From positions 2,046,001 through 2,110,000 of the forward strand of contig CAUJLY010000006.1 of the NCBI GenBank assembly GCA_963281155.1: a DNA stretch of 64,000 bases, read 5' to 3'. Position numbers and translations under genes: made by a program. This document shows positions 33,584-46,373 of the stretch, one piece after another. Numbering within the stretch: the first letter of the stretch is position 1; each line of letters begins with the position of its first letter. The notes beneath the pieces are model-generated. The model ran no database searches and was not told the DNA's origin. It saw nothing but the letters and a program-made list of their open reading frames with translations. The DNA is from Rhabditophanes sp. KR3021 (Eukaryota > Nematoda > Chromadorea > Rhabditida > Alloionematidae).

Positions 33584-36500
33584 TTATTTTCGCCTGAAAG
33601 GACGAATAAATGCACCCGGTCCTATTTCAGTGGTGTCATTTGTGGATGATACTTTACTATTTCCATTGTTTGAATAGAAATTGGTAACAGATGACGACTC
33701 GGCTGTAAGGTCAACTGGATGGATGATATCTGCTGAATTTGTTGATCCTCTTGAACTGAATGATGGGATTCTACCTACAGTCGGGTTAGATCGTTTGCTG
33801 GCAGTTGAGCGGTTTGACATCATTGGGGAATTTATTGGACTGACACCTTTACTATTATTTGATGACTTTACTCGCGAGTTTTGAACTAGTGATAACATCT
33901 TTTGGACTGCTTGAGGAGATTCTACTCCAAATTTGGGACCGTGGAAACGTGGCAACTGTTCAGATTGGTTGGAGTGGGAGGAAATTGAACTGGAGGAAGG
34001 AGATGGGGCTCTTCTTCTTGACGTTCCAGTCGATGCAGTCCCGGAAGAAGCATTTTGAGGGGGTTCGCAATCGTATGACATTTTATCTAACTCATTTTCA
34101 TTGTCGCAAATTTTCATTTCTTCTAAATATGCCTTAACTTTCTTAACCATCAACTCTTGCTCGTACAGCTTCTTTCTGGACTGGGAACTGCTTTTCGCCA
34201 TTCCGCCAATTCTTTTCATCGTTGAAGTACCGCCATTCTGCCCCAAATTACTTGAATCCCTTTCAAACAAAACTTCCGGTGTAAATGGGATAATAGACAA
34301 CTTTGTGACACTCTTAATAATCTTAGCAATAATTCTAAGCTTCTCAAAATTAACTAATTTGTCACAATAAGTTGGATTAGCTTCATGTGAATAAATTAAA
34401 TCTTTCTTAAAAACAGGATAAATTGGAATTACAGGAGGATCTTGAGAACAGTTAATAAGATGCTGTCTATATTTAGACATATTGCGACTGGGATCTAATA
34501 AACTTTGCATATCATTTAACATCTTCACATACTTGCTAGGAACCCGTTCCCAGGAATTTTGAAGACGTCGAACGGCTGGTTTTTCTAAACCACTTAATAT
34601 GGCAAACATCGAGTTGAAGTTTCTTAGTTCACGACAATGGCGGGCAACTTTAATAAATTTTTTTATTAACTTTGTTCTCTTGTAGACTACTTTTTCTGAA
34701 CAGACCTCCGTTGCTACCCACCACATTTCAGCATTAAAGATTTCTTCAAATTTCTTTAACTTAGGCCAACCATAATTGCTGTCTAGATCAAATAAACAAT
34801 CAACATACTCAGTTGCTTCGATTGAATTAAAAATATTAAAATCTTGCAAAGTCAAATGAATAGCCAGAGTATGAGCATTTAAATCTACGGCAGATGTCAG
34901 AGTCTCTTTCAGTACTTCTGAAACGGCATCATCTGGCAGTAATGGTTCTGAACGATCATTATTTTTCAAATAATATCTACTATTTAGATTTAAATAGTTG
35001 GAAAGATTAGCCATTTCAGATGGTAAAGTACGCTGTTTGATGGCTCCTTCGGCGGTAACAGATGTCATGCAGAGAGACCATTCCATCGAACTTCCGTCAT
35101 TGTTCATGCTGAATTCTTGCAAAGCTAATTGAACCACATTCTTGACGGGTGTGTCGATGTAAATCGTCAAGAAACGGAACGTTTGATCGCTTCTATAGAC
35201 TTTGATGACTTGCTCAGCCGGAACATACCCATTCTTTCCACCATTAAGGGCGAAGCTTGCACCTAGAGAAGCTTTGTGGGAAGGAAGTAGGCCATTTTGC
35301 AAGTTTGAATGAATGTCAGGATTTGATCGGGAAGCTCTCATTGTTCCAGACAATGGAGGAAGAGAAGGATCAATGGAGGATACATTCATTGACTTGAGGT
35401 TGTCGTCATTGTACCCGGTTTCGTAGCTATTTGTGGATCCCTTAATCATCCCCATCAACTTGTTCATCATTGAACTTTTTGAGGACGATGAGGAGACTTT
35501 GGTATTGACAGATGAACTCGATGAATTGGATTGTTTAGATGGCAAGCCATTAATGCCATTTTTGTCGTTCTTCTTTACGTACCTTCCTGGGGATGAATGT
35601 TTTTCATGAGAAGGTGAATTGTTGTAATCTCTGTATGAATTCTTAGACTCCAAATCAAAAAGCATTTGCTTGAAACCAAGTAAATTCCACTTGACTTGTA
35701 CAGAAAGATGTGTGCTATCTTTTAACAAAACCAAGGCTCTTGCCAATGTCAATTGTGAATAGTTGTGACCATTGACTTCAAGAATCTCATCTCCTCTCCT
35801 TAAGCCAGCAACTTCCGAATTCGAATTGGGGGAGACGTTGGCAACGAATATTTTGTTGTTTGTTTCTTTGCCTCCAATTAAAGTGAAGCTTAATTCCTGG
35901 TCTCGATTACTTCTGGTGATTGTAACGGTACGAAGTTTTGATTTGACAGAACTAGCGATATTAAGCAAAGCTAGTTGAGATTGCATTCCACGAACTTCTA
36001 ATAGTTCACCAAACTGTTCCAACATGTTCATCATTTCTGCGTTTCCCTCAAAGTCATTAAAATGAGTGTTTACCCAGAGCAGAATTATCCTCGGAACACG
36101 TTCCCTTAATTCCTTATCTTCAAACCACTCTAACAATTTCAAAAAAATAATTGTAGGCTGGCTGATGAAGACTCTGTACATCAGCAAAAAGTCCTCTATG
36201 TAATGAGCATCCGATGCAGCCTCCAACTCATCCACCAACAGATGAATTAACTTTTCTGCCTTGGCTTTGATAATGACCAAGCCAACTTGACTTCCCGTTA
36301 CTCTTCTTTCAATTTCACTGATCACTTCTCCTGTTACATCTGCAACTTTGTTTATGTGTTCGCTGATCGTTGACATAATGTGATAAAAGTCTTTGTGCTC
36401 AACTAGGACAAATTCGCAATTCTTGACTAAGGTACGCATTTCTCCTTCGTGGTATTGGACGGAGGAGTTTGGGTGGGCTCCAAAAGCATCACCCATCCGG

Positions 36501-38980
36501 TATTCTGTCTTCTCCCCATTTGGTTTAGTCCATTCGACGAAGCCATTCACTACGACACTCCACGAATCTAGTTTGTCACCATCTTGGAGAATGACGGTTC
36601 CCTGCTCTGAAACGACGGCAAACAGCATTTTGAGACAAAGTTGACGTCTAATTGACATAGGAAGTCTTGCGAAAGCCTGCATCTGAGCCATAAAATCAAG
36701 TAAAATATGAATATCATCTGCAGTCCTCATTGAAGGTTCCTTTTCGAGGCATTCTCTCACATTGTCCCTCAATTCTTGAAAACTGTCGTGAGATGGGCAA
36801 CTGCCATCCTCATCATCACTATCCACAAATGCCTCTGGCAACCCTAAATACTCACAATTATCTCTTAATCAAACCAATTAAGAACATACCCGACAATTCG
36901 TCATTTTCATGACAACTACTTCCATTACTACTCCCAACACTAATCAACGTCGGCTGCTTCAGCCCATTCATTAAAGGAACTTTCTCCTTGCTACACATTC
37001 CTGTTTCATCCAAGCTCTGAAAAATAAACCAAATTAAGTATAAATGCATCAACATTTGTGCCAACAAAATAATAATATCAAATGTTAATGGTGGCGGGCG
37101 GTGTGTCAGCATAGTGATATATGTTCATAAATAAATATAGCCTGTCCTCTAACAAACCCTTTTGCTCCACGCATGCATTTCAATTAAAAGTTATTTGTGA
37201 AAGGTCTCCACAAATGAACTTGACTACGACCACTAATTAGGTCCTACATGGTAAGAGTGATAAAAGTGTATTAGATTGTTGGGTGTTGGTGATATAATTA
37301 AAACGGATTGAACACATTCCTTTTTGGTGAAACTAAAAGCTAGTGTCCTTTTGGTCATTTTTGGAATGTACTTTATTCTACCCAAAAAAGCCATTTTATG
37401 GTAGTTCTTTTCAACTTAAAAGGTAATTATCGTACATTTATTTACACCTCTACCTTTTTATTACTTATTTTTTAGCCAATTAACAGAAATTGTTAATGCC
37501 ATTACATCGGGGCTACAAAGCAAAAAGACCTAGTAGTAAACAAACAAAAATAGTAAGTACATACCTGCATACATGAGTCTACAAAGAGACCTAATTGAAT
37601 GAATAACTAAGAATAAACATACTTGCCAAAGACTAAAGCCAGTGTCTCGACTATATTGGAATCAATCGAGTTTGGTGGTGTTACATAAATGATGATATAA
37701 CTCTACTGCTCATGTAATACAATAAATATACTGCTTTTGAATGTTACTAAGTATATACAAAAAATACTAAAATATACAGTCTCATATTGTAAACAAAAAA
37801 CGTCTCTACTGATGGTCGTATATAATAACATATCCACTGTCAAATAATATATTTTAGGCAGGGAAATGAAAATAAAAATAAATGGATGTAAAATTATGTT
37901 TGTTGCAAAGAATTGGAAGTGATAGTATTTGGAGAAGTAAAGAACATACCTTTCTTTGGAGATGACTGTTGTGGGTTCGGTAGCGAACGTATGGCGGTGG
38001 GTTGTTGGTTTGGTGAGTTTGAAAAGGGCCAGTGGATGAATTGTCTGCCATTTTGACAGGAGTATTGGATTGGAATGAGTGTCGAAGCATGGGAATTGGA
38101 TGTCTTGCCTCATTGGAGGAGGGAATGCCGTTGGAAGACGATTTTGATTGTTGGTGATATGGCTGAATAGTTATTCTGCTGATGCCAACGGAAGGAGGTG
38201 GTGGTGGGGGCATTTTGTGACGATCTATTTCGTCAATACTGAAATGATTGCCTTCGATAGTTGCGTATGTTGGAGGTTGATAAGAGGGCCTTGGTGGAGC
38301 TGGCTGTTTGTGAGATGTATTAAAGTATGGTGTATCTAACTGGTCGTCAAATCTCGTACCCGTACTTCTAATTTGAACGTTTGCATTAAATTTATTTTGC
38401 ACATTATTTCCCACAGCTTCATGGACAGTTTGGTAAATAGGGACACGTTGAACGTCCGGATAATCTATCTGTAAACATTAAAAAAATAAGACATAACAAT
38501 GGAGGAGGAAGAAGAAGCTTACCGCAATAAGTTCTGCCGATTGAACAATAATACAATCACTAATACGACGCAAATGAATTTCATTACGTTTACCAAAGCT
38601 AAAAGGAGATGAAAAGAAAGGTTAATAAATAATAATAATATTATGAACAAACCATCCAAAAGGCAATTGAATTTGAGCATCAATGTAAACTGAGCCTGAC
38701 AACAGAATATACCAGCATGTAGCTGATTGGCCCTTTCTGAACAATACATAATTATCAGGGTAAGCTTCAAATCTTGCAGCACGACTTATTTTTTTTAATG
38801 CAGTGTCACTGATATATTCGAATCCATCTAGTTTTCTTAGATGACTAAATATAATATCAATTTCCTAAAAGAAAGTGAACATTTGCTTGATGGGAGGTAA
38901 TTTTAAAAACGTACCGCATTACAACGTTCTTTAGGGTTTTTGATAAGTGCGCCTTTGAAATGCGGACTGAATTGATACAT
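33584..38980 (-). CDS. pxf-1: Rap guanine-nucleotide exchange factor, PDZ-GEF/RAPGEF2 type (PXF-1)
   Basis: Six exons (38915-38980, 38653-38864, 38523-38598, 37950-38468, 36890-37016, 33584-36843) join in phase to give 1419 aa. The protein activates Rap-type GTPases at membranes and junctions. In order: an N-terminal partial cyclic-nucleotide-binding fold (residues 1-118, YVLFRKGQSATCWYILLSGS), a Pro-rich linker (120-290, MPPPPPPSVG), a second cNMP-like domain (about 380-500), REM (about 520-635), PDZ (about 635-720, ELSFTLIGG), RA (about 875-965, VIKVYRSDQTFRFLTIYI) and RasGEF (about 1000-1225, FNSMFAILSGLEKPAVRRL). A Ser-rich tail with a SGTASTGTSRRRAPSPSSSS run follows. The second cNMP site lacks the usual phosphate-binding block, as known for this family, so it likely does not bind cAMP. 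Confidence 0.95.
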
Positions 38981-40473
38981 TTAGGTTTTCAGTGTCATGA
39001 ACTGTTGGTCTGTAATTTACTATTTTAAAGTATAAATGACGGCAAAAAAAGATACACGAAACAAAGTAATGTAAATAAATAAAAGTTATGCATTAGTTGG
39101 TATCAATGTTTTGTGATCTCAAGTCTAGCCCTGTATTTTGTCCATTATCTTCGTTAACTATTCTGTTAGTGATCACCTAGATGCGAGATACTAATATATG
39201 AAAAGACTTTAGATAACAAATCATAAAATAGTTGTGTGATGACAAAAAGATATATCTCTACATACACACTCCTAACCGTTTGAGATACAAATTTATTTGA
39301 TGTGAAAGTAGTTTAACAGTAATAATTAGCCTAATAAAAATATCTTTAATTTTTTATGAACTAATTAAAATAAATTGCCAATGAACCACTTTAGAAAGTT
39401 TAAATATATAACAGTTTCATCAGACAAATCATAACCAAGTCTGTACTGTTATTTTGTGATGCACATATTATTGTGTGATTTTAATATTATTAATATGTGA
39501 AGGTCAGCAGCAGTTGATAAATAATATTTTGCAATCTCTCAAATTGTTTTTTTGTATATTTTGATAAAAATCAGAAATATAACTTAAACGATTATTGAAT
39601 AAAAATACGCGTCAATCAGTTAAACCATCTTGAGTGTGTTTATTCTCATAGGTCACTACTTTTAATATTATCGTACAGTTTGATTATAACATCTTTGATG
39701 GTAATATCAAAGAATAAATATGTTTAGATGATTTTTGTTATGAGTTTTATGTACAATTGACAAGAATAATTTAGATAAATTTATATAGATAATACATTCA
39801 GTGATTTGATGAAGAATTTGGGTGATTTTGGGCAAAAAATTAAATAATCGAAATGATTAGCCTGTTGGAATAAGAGTGTACAAGAGTATACAAAATATAA
39901 ACGATGGGTTTAAAATTTTCGCGCACATACTTATGTCAACAAGACAGTATTTGTAAGTGTATAAAATAAAAAGTTAATTTGAATAGGTTGTTTGGTGAAA
40001 TGTGCCCAATCTAGTTATATGGCGGTAAGAATAAGTTGGCAAGTGGAGTGCCTGTTTTTGTAATGCTTACTAGTGACACTTTTTAATCTAAGACAACGGA
40101 AAAGTGTACAATGGCATTCTTTTACAGTGGGCCCAATTAAGGGAAGGAAGTAGGATTGTATTTAATAGTATGTATTTTGAGGGAGGCTATTGAGATTTGA
40201 AAATTGGTACCATTTATATGCATTTAAATATAGAGATGATGGCATCATTTGAAGTGTGATTGTTGAATGATAAGACCCTCACTTGGCATAAGACTTTAAT
40301 GGAGTGAGTGATTTAAGAAATATAACTTTGTAAAATATTATTACTCGTGCATAATACATTAAAATCTACATATATATGACTGTTCGTCCTCATTCGCGCA
40401 GCCTTATCTGCTGTTTGCTCGACTCTCTCATCTACACAATTGAGACGATGTTATGTTGAATGATTACGACGCA
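38981..40473. other. Intergenic, no gene seen
   Basis: Presumed promoter region of the Rap GEF gene. AT-rich, with no supported exon, RNA or repeat. Confidence 0.45.
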
Positions 40474-40736
40474 CTAGGAGTTGGCGACATTTACGTCGAT
40501 GATCTGGTTAAAAAACAAGTCGCGACAATATATATATCTTTCTCATTGCATTCAATTGTACATATATTTTTGAACACAAGTAAAGACAACAAAAAAATAC
40601 ATACCTAAATACAACTAAAATACTTACATTCTTTTTAAAGGCATCATTTGGGGAGAATGATCCAATACCACACAATAATGTGCGACTTTTAAATGCTGCA
40701 AATGAATTTGTTTCAAATCGACAACAAAAAGTTTTT
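40474..40736 (-). CDS. Last two exons of an unidentified gene (partial model)
   Basis: An exon of about 109 nt (40628-40736, or starting at a later TTTGCAG acceptor) ends AAG AAT before a GTAAGT donor. It joins in phase 0 to 40474-40503 after a long pyrimidine-rich acceptor (TTTTTTAACCAG). The predicted C-terminus reads KSRTLLCGIGSFSPNDAFKK, then NIIDVNVANS and stop. The junction signals are good and composition is protein-like. An upstream open frame at 40810-40992 might belong but I found no convincing donor to connect it. No family is recognised, and the 5' part of the gene is not placed. Confidence 0.35.
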
Positions 40737-41867
40737 CTAAAACACACGTCCTTATACTCTCCTTTTAAATTTATTCTAATGTATATTAAATGGTATTATT
40801 GTAAAGGCTTCACAATCTCTTCTCCTTTTCATTATAATAATGTTTTAAAATATAAACTTTTCCAACACACTCTTCCCTCAAAAAGGATGTTTGAATTTCA
40901 ATTTGTGTACCGTTAATATTTAAATTAACAAACTGTGATTTGATAGAATGTATATTAAAAAGATAAATGAATGAAGAGAGAAAATGATGCAACGGTTTTG
41001 TATAAAAGCTTTTATTATTTTTGGTTTTCTTTTTATGATTTTAGATTGACTTTTGTGGAGACAAACTATAGAAATGTGGCACCCGTTTATAGTATGTGAC
41101 TTAAAATGCAATTTAGTTCTTAATAGTTACATAAAATATCAAGAATTGAGATAGGACATCTTGATAAGTAAGTATATATTGGGCATTCTTTAATATTAAA
41201 AAATACTTCCACTTTAATATCAATCAAAGAAAAGCAAAAAGAGTGACAATTAGTTAAGGGAAAGAAAGTTTATTTGAATTTGAGTATAAAAAGGGACATC
41301 GTCTAAAAATCGAGTGATTTCAAAGTCAAAAATAACATAATCTAGCTTATAATTTGTGTTACCTGAAGGATGAGACTCCCGCAATTATCATAAAAAGTAT
41401 AACTAAAAATATCAGTGGTAGTCATATCATATCCATCAGATCTTGGCTTATAAAACGTAAATATATTGGTTCAAAAATAATTATACGAACAAGCTGTTAC
41501 GAATCATATATTTATATGTTCGCAGATAACATGTTATAATGTTCGCGATTAAATTTTAATTGCGGTCAATCTTTTTTATTAAATTAAGTAAGTATTTGTG
41601 GAAAAAATTTAATGTGGATTGAAATGAGGAGAGATGGTAGTTATAAAGTTTTTATTAAGAGAAAATATAAAGTTAAACATTTGGTGTATGTCATATGTAA
41701 CATTTAATTTGAAAATGGAAGCAGCAAGTATTTATAGTAGAAGAGCTTTTGTATTCCATGATTATGGCGTGAACGTATTTAAAAATATTTTGTAAGACAA
41801 TGTATGGTTAAGATAAGTATTGTGTATATTATTTTTGTACTAAATGAGATTGAGTAATGATTTGAGT
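40737..41867. other. Mostly non-coding, possible upstream exon
   Basis: Holds a minus-strand open frame at 40810-40992 whose start is hydrophobic (MHHFLSSFIYLFNIHS). It could be a signal-peptide exon of the partial gene at 40474-40736, but no donor links them. Otherwise AT-rich without features. Confidence 0.3.
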
Positions 41868-44717
41868 CTATTCGACTGAATCTATTTGTATTGTTTCCAA
41901 AGTCGTAGCTAAACTAAAGGGAGCGAACGCATATCCATTGCCTTCATAAAATTTACTCTGAAATTCAATCCAATGAAGACGTAATGCATGCAAAAATGCT
42001 GATAATCCTTCCATTACTACTAAGATTGTTATGGTTAGAACAAAAAAGATGAAGAAAGTAATGAAAGTAACAAGTGCCGCATATTTCCCTTCATAGTTTA
42101 ATCCATTAACTAAAATCATATGCCAAAGTACTTCAGATAATTCTAGAAAGGGTTAAAAAGATTAATTATTTGAATGACTAATTTGAAAATACTTACGTGC
42201 ATGTGCTAATGAAAGTGCCCATAGACGAAGATAAGATGCTGTATGTGAAACACATCCGAGTATAAATTCAATGGAATGAATGGCTTGGTACACCATCAAA
42301 TCTCCCAAATTGTCCTCGCCATTACTGCCGCCGTTTTGCAAAGTTTTCTTGTCTGTAACAGTTGTCGTAACCGTCTTAATGGAGGATTTTCTTTGTGGCG
42401 TGTCAATACTATGAATGGTAGGATAATCTTCAATAATATTCACACCTAACAATTCACTGCTTTCGCAGATATTTGCGGTGCTATTGCTAACGTAACGAGT
42501 TCTTTTGTTTTTTAATGTTTCAAAAAGAGGCTTTCCGAACAGCATAATTGGGATGCAAAGCAAAGCTACGGATAATAATATCCTTTCAGTGTAGTCTTGA
42601 TGGTGATACCACTGATTTAAATAACAAGCTTTCATCTCTTTTCCTGTTGTTTCATTTATAAAGCCATGCTTTCTTTCTTTTAGCATGACCATGTTGATGA
42701 GGCCGATAAGGAGGGAAGGAGCGCAATGAGTGCCAGGATATTCTATTTCCAAAATTGTTCCAGGGAAAACTGAATAATATACCCATTTCATGATGATTTG
42801 CAAGCACAAATATACAAAAATGGCAGACAAGAAACACAATTGAGGTACAAAGTTTGTCAATATGTCAATCCAACTTCTCTTTTTCCAGTAATTGAAGAAA
42901 CTTAAAAATAACCCAAAGGTCATTTGCGCAATACCTAGCAAAACGGATGCTTTCATTTTCAAACTATTAAGGAAGTTTAATTTATTTTTAGCGATGTTCC
43001 ATATTGGATCAACTCCTACCTCGTAAGGCCCTTCCTGCAAAGATCAAATGACGTCAATTATAAATGTAAGTGTTGCAATAAAGTAGAGAAAAAGATTATA
43101 AATAGAAAATCAAATTACCGTGTGATTGAATGTGAATTTAGGATCAAATGTAAGATCAAATTCCGCAGACTGCGTGCTAGCCCATCTTTCAAGATCAGGT
43201 TGAGAGTACGGATTTTTCCATTTACTTCCAAATACATTTATACTCTTGCCAAAGGCGTCGTTATAGATGATTCCGGTGTAGATTGAGAATACTCCCATCA
43301 TTAACATTATGTACCTTCCACCGAAGAAGATTGCCTGGATTTCACCTAACTTTCCTGATGCATTGATTTTGGTTTCTTTTAGAATGAGAATAAGACCTGT
43401 TAGAGCAAGAATTAAACCATGTCCGGCATCTCCGAACATGATGGCAAATAAGAAAGGAAATGTAATGATGGTAAAAATGGCTGGATTGATTTCTTGATAC
43501 GAGGGAACTCCATATGCATTCACTATTGTTTGAAAACAACTGGTAAACTTGTTAACGGGAGTATATGTTGGTGGAGTGTCAGTTATTTCAATTAAATTCA
43601 AGAACGGAGCAACCCCTCCTCTGCTTTTGTCACAAGATTCTAGAACTTCCCTGGCTTTTCCAATATCTTTGACAGGAATCCAACATTCAGCAACAAAGAA
43701 ATTTCCACTCTTGTCAAATTTAAACGAATTAAGAGTGTAGTAGATTGTTTTTTGTAAATGAACTTTCTTCCACCATTTGATAATCTGCAAGGCCGTCTTT
43801 TCTAGCACATCATTTTTTTGATCTGTAGACGAGTCAATGATTAGACGAAGATCATCCATTCTTATGTTGACTTCATTCTGACTTCTCGAACGTTCTCTTT
43901 GTGTTTTTGGGCAAGGGAATTGAGTCGCATTGAAGCCTGAACAAACACGATTAACTATATCTTGCAGCTTCTTCCCTTTGAAAAAGATGATAAAGGCACA
44001 CTTTTCGACTTTCAAGCAAGTCCTTGAATCAACCAATTCCTCTTCAATCAAAGAAGTCCTCACGAAGGCAGTCCTTCTGCAAGCTCTCCACAACAATCTC
44101 TCAAAGGCAAATCGCTTCGTTGCATCAATGACTCCAGCCACAAACCATGGTGTCACATGATCACCTATCTCCGTCATTGACTTCTTACCTTCCACTCTAA
44201 CGTCTTCCATCCCAACCAAAGAAAAGGTTTCCTCTGCCTTTAGATTTTCTAATTCATATATAGCCTCATCATCCATATGATCTATAAAGAATTCATTAAC
44301 TTTGATGAGAACGTGATGAAATTCAATCATCTCATTGAGCTGTAACTTTAATTGATCTTCGTATGTTGACAATTCTTTGACAACTTTTTCCCTTTCGTCC
44401 AATTCAGCCTCTAGGTCGATAAGGTCTTTCGGTTGGCCAACAGAGAAGGTTTCGGTGTTAGTTTCTTTTAACATTTGTTTTCCCTTTGGACTGGACTTGA
44501 TGATTTCATCTGTAAGATAGCGTAGACTCCTTTCAATCGAGGCACATCTCTGAATTTCTCTGACATATGTTCTCCCACTGGCAGTGGGTACATTCTTCAA
44601 ATCCTTAAAATGAATCAAGTCATGCTGTCCAATATGAGCTAAACAATTAAAAGCACCGTCCTTTTCAATAATCAGCTGAAACAACTCAATAGCTTCACTT
44701 CGTAATGGTAACGACAT
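41868..44717 (-). CDS. V-type H+-ATPase subunit a (V0 116 kDa)
   Basis: Three exons (43119-44717, 42197-43034, 41868-42142) join in phase to give 903 aa. This is the large membrane subunit of the V0 sector that forms the proton half-channels in acidifying organelles or the apical membrane. The cytosolic N-terminal half begins [16 protein letters not shown] and contains [18 protein letters not shown] and AECWIPV. The membrane half contains [20 protein letters not shown] and [13 protein letters not shown]. The essential Arg is in [20 protein letters not shown]. The poorly conserved loop holds a Ser/Thr-rich insert ([20 protein letters not shown]). Several paralogues exist in nematodes (unc-32, vha-5, vha-6, vha-7), and I cannot say which this is. 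Confidence 0.95.
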
Positions 44718-46373
44718 TATAGCATGAATACCAAATCAAAGTAATTATAGTTAGATACAATAATTATCAAGAAGGTAAAAATAATTATGAAAGGTTAATT
44801 TATTTAAACGATTACTAAAATAATGTATTTTATAAGGTGTGTATCAATTAATTAAATTGTAAAGTATAAATGTCAAAAAGGAGAGAGTGACTAATTCGGT
44901 AAGACAATGATATTAGGTATCTAAGATGCATTGAATGATGCAAAACATAACTATAATTACAATTACAGTTAAATCGAATTAATTTATATACTTTACGTTG
45001 TTAGCAGTGTCTTAATTAGATGCGATGACGGAAAACATAATAAAAATTAGTGTAAATTGATTTGAATGTCATCCAGAGTAAAGTAATACACTTTCAATTA
45101 ATAATCGTTATCATAGACACAAACATGCAATACAAACAATAACTAATATTACGTCTTTATCATATGCCAAGCATAAATCTATTTATTTATGAAGTTAATT
45201 ATAATCGAATTAGTTTGCGCAAAACCCACAAATATCAATACGGGTATACCTTTTTCGTAAGGCAAAATGGATGATTGAAACATTTGTATGGTTATATGAT
45301 AATTTGGAGAATGTTCGGTAACAAATTGAAACAATTTTGCCACTATTAATCTCTAAAGATCAATGTACGGACAATCCCTATTGACATGTTTTTTGGTATG
45401 TATTTGTAATCAAACTTCATGAAAGGTTGGTGCGTTGATTTTAAACATAATTAGTTGATGATATGCCTTTTTTGTCGTGTTCATGATTGATCTGCATATC
45501 TTTATGCATGCATATTAATACCCGTGAGCAGTTAGGTTATTTTTAGATGTCAAATGTCTTATATAATGATAATAAACTTAGACACACCGCAAATATATAA
45601 GGTTTGCATTTAAAAGAGTATATTTTGTGATAGACGCTTTAGTGGTTGATAAAACTAAAGAAGGAGCTAAAACTTGATGTAACTTTGATTGCGAAGAAAT
45701 GAATATAAAATAGTGTAAAAAATAGGTGCATTTCCTTGTAATGACAAATGTCTTCTCTTAGATATTTATTATTAAGTAGTTAACGGTTTGATTTGTTTTA
45801 CATCTCCATTTTAATTATTATTAAATATTTAAAGCTTTTCAATTAAGCAAAAATATTTTTTAAATGAATTTCTGCTCGAATATAAATAACACAAAATTGC
45901 TTCAAAACACAAACAACACTATTAATAAATGAATAAATATTTTTTAAAGATTTCAATGTTGTCTTAAATAAGACATAAAAGATACAAACATTTGTAAATA
46001 ATGTAACGAAAAAAGTGATTGACCATTAAACGATTTCCGGCACTTTCCTCAATCTTCCTTCATTAATTGTGAAATGGTATTATCCATTTTTGAAATGGCA
46101 TAGTCCTATCTTTGCATTAAATGCTTCCGGAAGTTAATGGTGTAGGCGAATATAGGACGGTGTTTTGAATTGAATTATACATTTACAGTTGAAAGCTATC
46201 AATTAAATGTCAACCAAACTTATATAAAAGCCTAATGACGTTTTGTTCTGAACACTCACTTTATCTCCAAATTCACTTATTTACAAAACAAGTTTTCATC
46301 TTTCCAAAGTTCTATATATCTTCCTCAAACAACACACCTCTTTCTCATATATGTATCTTATCATTTTGGCGTC
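44718..46373. other. Divergent intergenic region between V-ATPase a and guanylyl cyclase
   Basis: About 1.65 kb between two starts pointing away from each other, so it must carry both promoters. AT-rich, with no coding exon recognised. The only clear signal is the TATA box listed separately. Confidence 0.5.
46221..46230 (+). promoter_or_regulatory. TATA box of the receptor guanylyl cyclase
   Basis: TATATAAAAG, a strong TATA match, lies about 150 bases before the ATG at 46374. This leaves room for a leader of about 120 bases. Confidence 0.5.
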
